Shown: positions 35,757 through 36,881 of the stretch, piece by piece
How the letters are laid out: each line of letters starts with the position of its first letter
Position numbering within the stretch: the first letter of the stretch is position 1
Source: Silvanigrellales bacterium
GTDB lineage: Bacteria; Bdellovibrionota_B; Oligoflexia; Silvanigrellales; Silvanigrellaceae
Assembly: GCA_020247005.1 (NCBI GenBank)
Contig: JADCJN010000279.1
Location: 1 to 36,881, forward strand
Direction of reading: 5' to 3'
DNA length: 36,881 nucleotides
The notes under the pieces: model-generated
The model's database searches: none
What the model was told of the DNA's origin: nothing
The model's input: only the letters and a program-made list of their open reading frames with translations
Position numbers and translations under genes: made by a program

Positions 35757-36140
35757 ATGACGTTTCGATTTGGAATTTCCACGATTGTTACGTTTTTAAC
35801 TTTAACGTCTGTTGCGGTGCGCGCGCATGCGCAGGCAAACGAAACTTTTCCTCTGTGGCAGTTCCCAGGTCAGGTTCTGAGTCTCGTTTGGCTGGGGGGA
35901 ACCTGGGCCATTCAAACCCTTTCCACGGCAGCCGGCTCCTGGGGTCAAAGGATTGAAGAATCGCCCGTGAGCGCTGCCAGCGCGGAAGAGTTCAACCGGT
36001 GTATCGACAGAGCGGCGTACGATTGTTACGATTCTGGGCAATTTTCTTCGCAACCCGAAGCCGACCATTGCTTCGATTCACGCGTCGCAGTGTGTTACGA
36101 AAATATTCATCGAGCCAACGGCATCCCTTTGCCAAACTGA
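35757..36140 (+). CDS. Small secreted protein with paired cysteines
   Basis: A 127-residue protein from ATG 35757, with GAGGAA about 10 nt upstream. The leader (FGISTIVTFLTLTSVAVRAHAQA) has a signal-peptidase-I type cleavage site near AHAQA. The mature part has an aromatic amphipathic stretch (WQFPGQVLSLVWLGGTW), a polar middle, and four cysteines in the last 45 residues (FNRCIDRAAYDCYDSG, DHCFDS, AVCYEN), spaced for two disulfides. It is probably a small periplasmic or extracellular protein. I do not recognise the family and no partner is evident nearby. Confidence 0.75.
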   Translation: MTFRFGISTIVTFLTLTSVAVRAHAQANETFPLWQFPGQVLSLVWLGGTWAIQTLSTAAGSWGQRIEESPVSAASAEEFNRCIDRAAYDCYDSGQFSSQPEADHCFDSRVAVCYENIHRANGIPLPN

Positions 36141-36380
36141 GAGTTCTACGAAATCGCAGCCATGAGGTGCGTGTATCGCGTTGGTGATGCGGGCCGCGCG
36201 GCACGGGCAAAAGTTGACCTGGTTTTCTACTTCGCTGTTTTCGGCGGTTTGGTTTGGCACACCTGGACATCCAGCCAGAGTAAGACCTCGGATTTCACGG
36301 TTTGGGTTTCCAGATGTCTGCGTTGTATGCACGGGTCCAAGTTTTGAGACAGGCGAGCGGCGCCGAAAAGGAGCGCGCTC

Positions 36381-36536
36381 TTGCAAGTGCTCCGAAGTCT
36401 CTCCGACCGGTTTTTGCTGCAACTTATCTCGTGCGATCGGGTCAGCCTCCAGGAAGAACCCGAGCGCTGCGCCCACCTCGACGCCATCCTTTGGGGCTAT
36501 CCGAAAACCAAAATCCGTCGGCCTAGCAAGGGGTAG
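36381..36536 (+). CDS. Possible small protein (51 residues)
   Basis: A TTG start at 36381 lies 7 nt after AAAAGGAG, a strong ribosome-binding site, and the frame stays open to TAG 36534-36536. The product has an amphipathic start (LQVLRSLSDRFLLQLIS), two cysteines, and a basic tail (YPKTKIRRPSKG). It reads like a real or recently truncated protein, but it has no recognisable domain and could equally be a gene fragment. Confidence 0.4.
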   Translation: MQVLRSLSDRFLLQLISCDRVSLQEEPERCAHLDAILWGYPKTKIRRPSKG

Positions 36537-36624
36537 GAATGATGGGTTTTATCCGAAAGTAGCTCTTTTTCCGGATGAGATCGATCGCTTGCGCGAAAAT
36601 GACAGAAGGGTCGTCGAGGATTCA

Positions 36625-36639
36625 CTGTCAAGTTGACAG
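36625..36639. promoter_or_regulatory. 7-1-7 perfect palindrome, possible operator
   Basis: CTGTCAAGTTGACAG is perfectly symmetric around a central G, a typical size for a dimeric repressor site. It contains TTGACA, but I see no matching -10, and no regulator gene is adjacent in the window. Confidence 0.35.
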
Positions 36640-36705
36640 GTTACAAAGGACTCCGCGGAGCGGCTTCGTCTTAGGAGGTTTTCATTCAAAGGAAGGGAGG
36701 ATCCA

Positions 36706-36733
36706 AATGACAAAGACCGCCTAAGTTGTCATT
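36706..36733 (+). repeat. Inverted repeat enclosing a start codon and five-codon mini-ORF
   Basis: AATGACAA (36706-36713) pairs with TTGTCATT (36726-36733) across 12 nt. The left arm contains an ATG (36707) preceded by GGGAGG; translation would give MTKTA and stop at TAA (36722-36724) inside the loop and arm. After the TAA the same frame is open for 32 more codons to 36823. This may be a leader peptide with start-site occlusion, or the broken 5' end of a lost gene. Confidence 0.4.
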
Positions 36734-36829
36734 CATGATCTCTTTGCCGATGGCAGGTTTCGCTTTCACTATTGGTGTAACCCCGTTTCTGTAATTTGCT
36801 CCCAGAGCCCCCGAGCGGCTTGATTCGGA

Positions 36830-36850
36830 AAATGCGATTTTTTCGCATTT
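36830..36850. repeat. 8-bp stem hairpin
   Basis: AAATGCGA and TCGCATTT flank a five-T loop. No U-run follows the stem, so it is not a standard terminator. Its role is unknown. Confidence 0.4.
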
Positions 36851-36881
36851 CGCCAAATCTGCGCCGAACGGTGAAAGATGG

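Larger units (their letters stand above)
36141..36881. other. Mostly non-coding end of window
   Basis: The final 741 bp hold one plausible small ORF (36381-36536), a 7-1-7 palindrome (36625-36639), a mini-ORF inside an inverted repeat (36706-36733) and a hairpin (36830-36850). Longer frames crossing the region on both strands have no ribosome-binding site or protein-like character. It may be a remnant of decayed genes or a regulatory region for a gene beyond the window. Confidence 0.4.

Overview
This is a chromosomal window from a Gram-negative bacterium that contains the replication origin region. From position 15239 it carries dnaA, then sua5/tsaC (opposite strand), a dense DnaA-box field (oriC), dnaN, gyrB and gyrA. 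The F-ATPase Fo genes atpB and atpE lie divergent to dnaA. The genome is moderately GC-rich, with many signal-peptidase-II lipoproteins of no known family, a split Fo locus beside dnaA, a Cpx-like envelope-stress operon and ornithine-lipid-type acyltransferases. This suits a former deltaproteobacterial lineage such as Bdellovibrionota/Oligoflexia. That placement is inference from gene content, not from a phylogeny.

Layout. 1-906: 3' part of a secreted repeat protein with a DUF4082 domain. 1162-6531: envelope genes (a large lipoprotein, a frameshifted lipoprotein gene on the other strand, a CAP/SCP lipoprotein coupled to a seven-helix membrane AraC regulator, another lipoprotein). 6539-9278 (minus): CpxP/Spy-like protein, OmpR-type regulator and histidine kinase, an envelope-stress module. 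9438-12650 (minus): gluQ, an ECF sigma factor and a chimeric membrane protein whose first ~218 residues look like the anti-sigma factor NrsF (DUF1109) and whose remainder looks like a complete SEDS (FtsW/RodA) glycosyltransferase. The last two genes overlap by 4 nt. 12701-13096 (minus): a candidate small RNA with its own terminator and a Fur-like palindrome upstream, then tRNA-Lys(CTT) with promoter and terminator. 13122-15129 (minus): atpE, atpB and two small membrane proteins.

15239-25315 is the replication/topology core. The origin (18419-18870) holds 20 DnaA-box-like 9-mers, with mirrored arrays and a 31-bp inverted repeat. 25443-29611: a lipoprotein, a fructose-6-phosphate-aldolase/transaldolase gene, a decayed lipoprotein gene with one frameshift and three in-frame stops, and a DUF4112 membrane protein. 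29772-36140: an M14 carboxypeptidase-like protein, a PAP/fibrillin-like exported protein, an OlsB-like/OlsA-like acyltransferase pair, a divergent FabH-like ketoacyl synthase with a large insertion coupled to rdgB, and a small secreted cysteine-containing protein. 36141-36881 is almost gene-free, with one small ORF and several inverted repeats.

The best candidate for an undescribed system is the ECF sigma / NrsF-SEDS pair. It would place an anti-sigma module on a peptidoglycan-polymerase fold, suggesting transcriptional control tied to lipid II or cell-wall synthesis. Second is the putative Fur-controlled small RNA carrying a 12-nt copy of the 16S rRNA 3' end (anti-Shine-Dalgarno).
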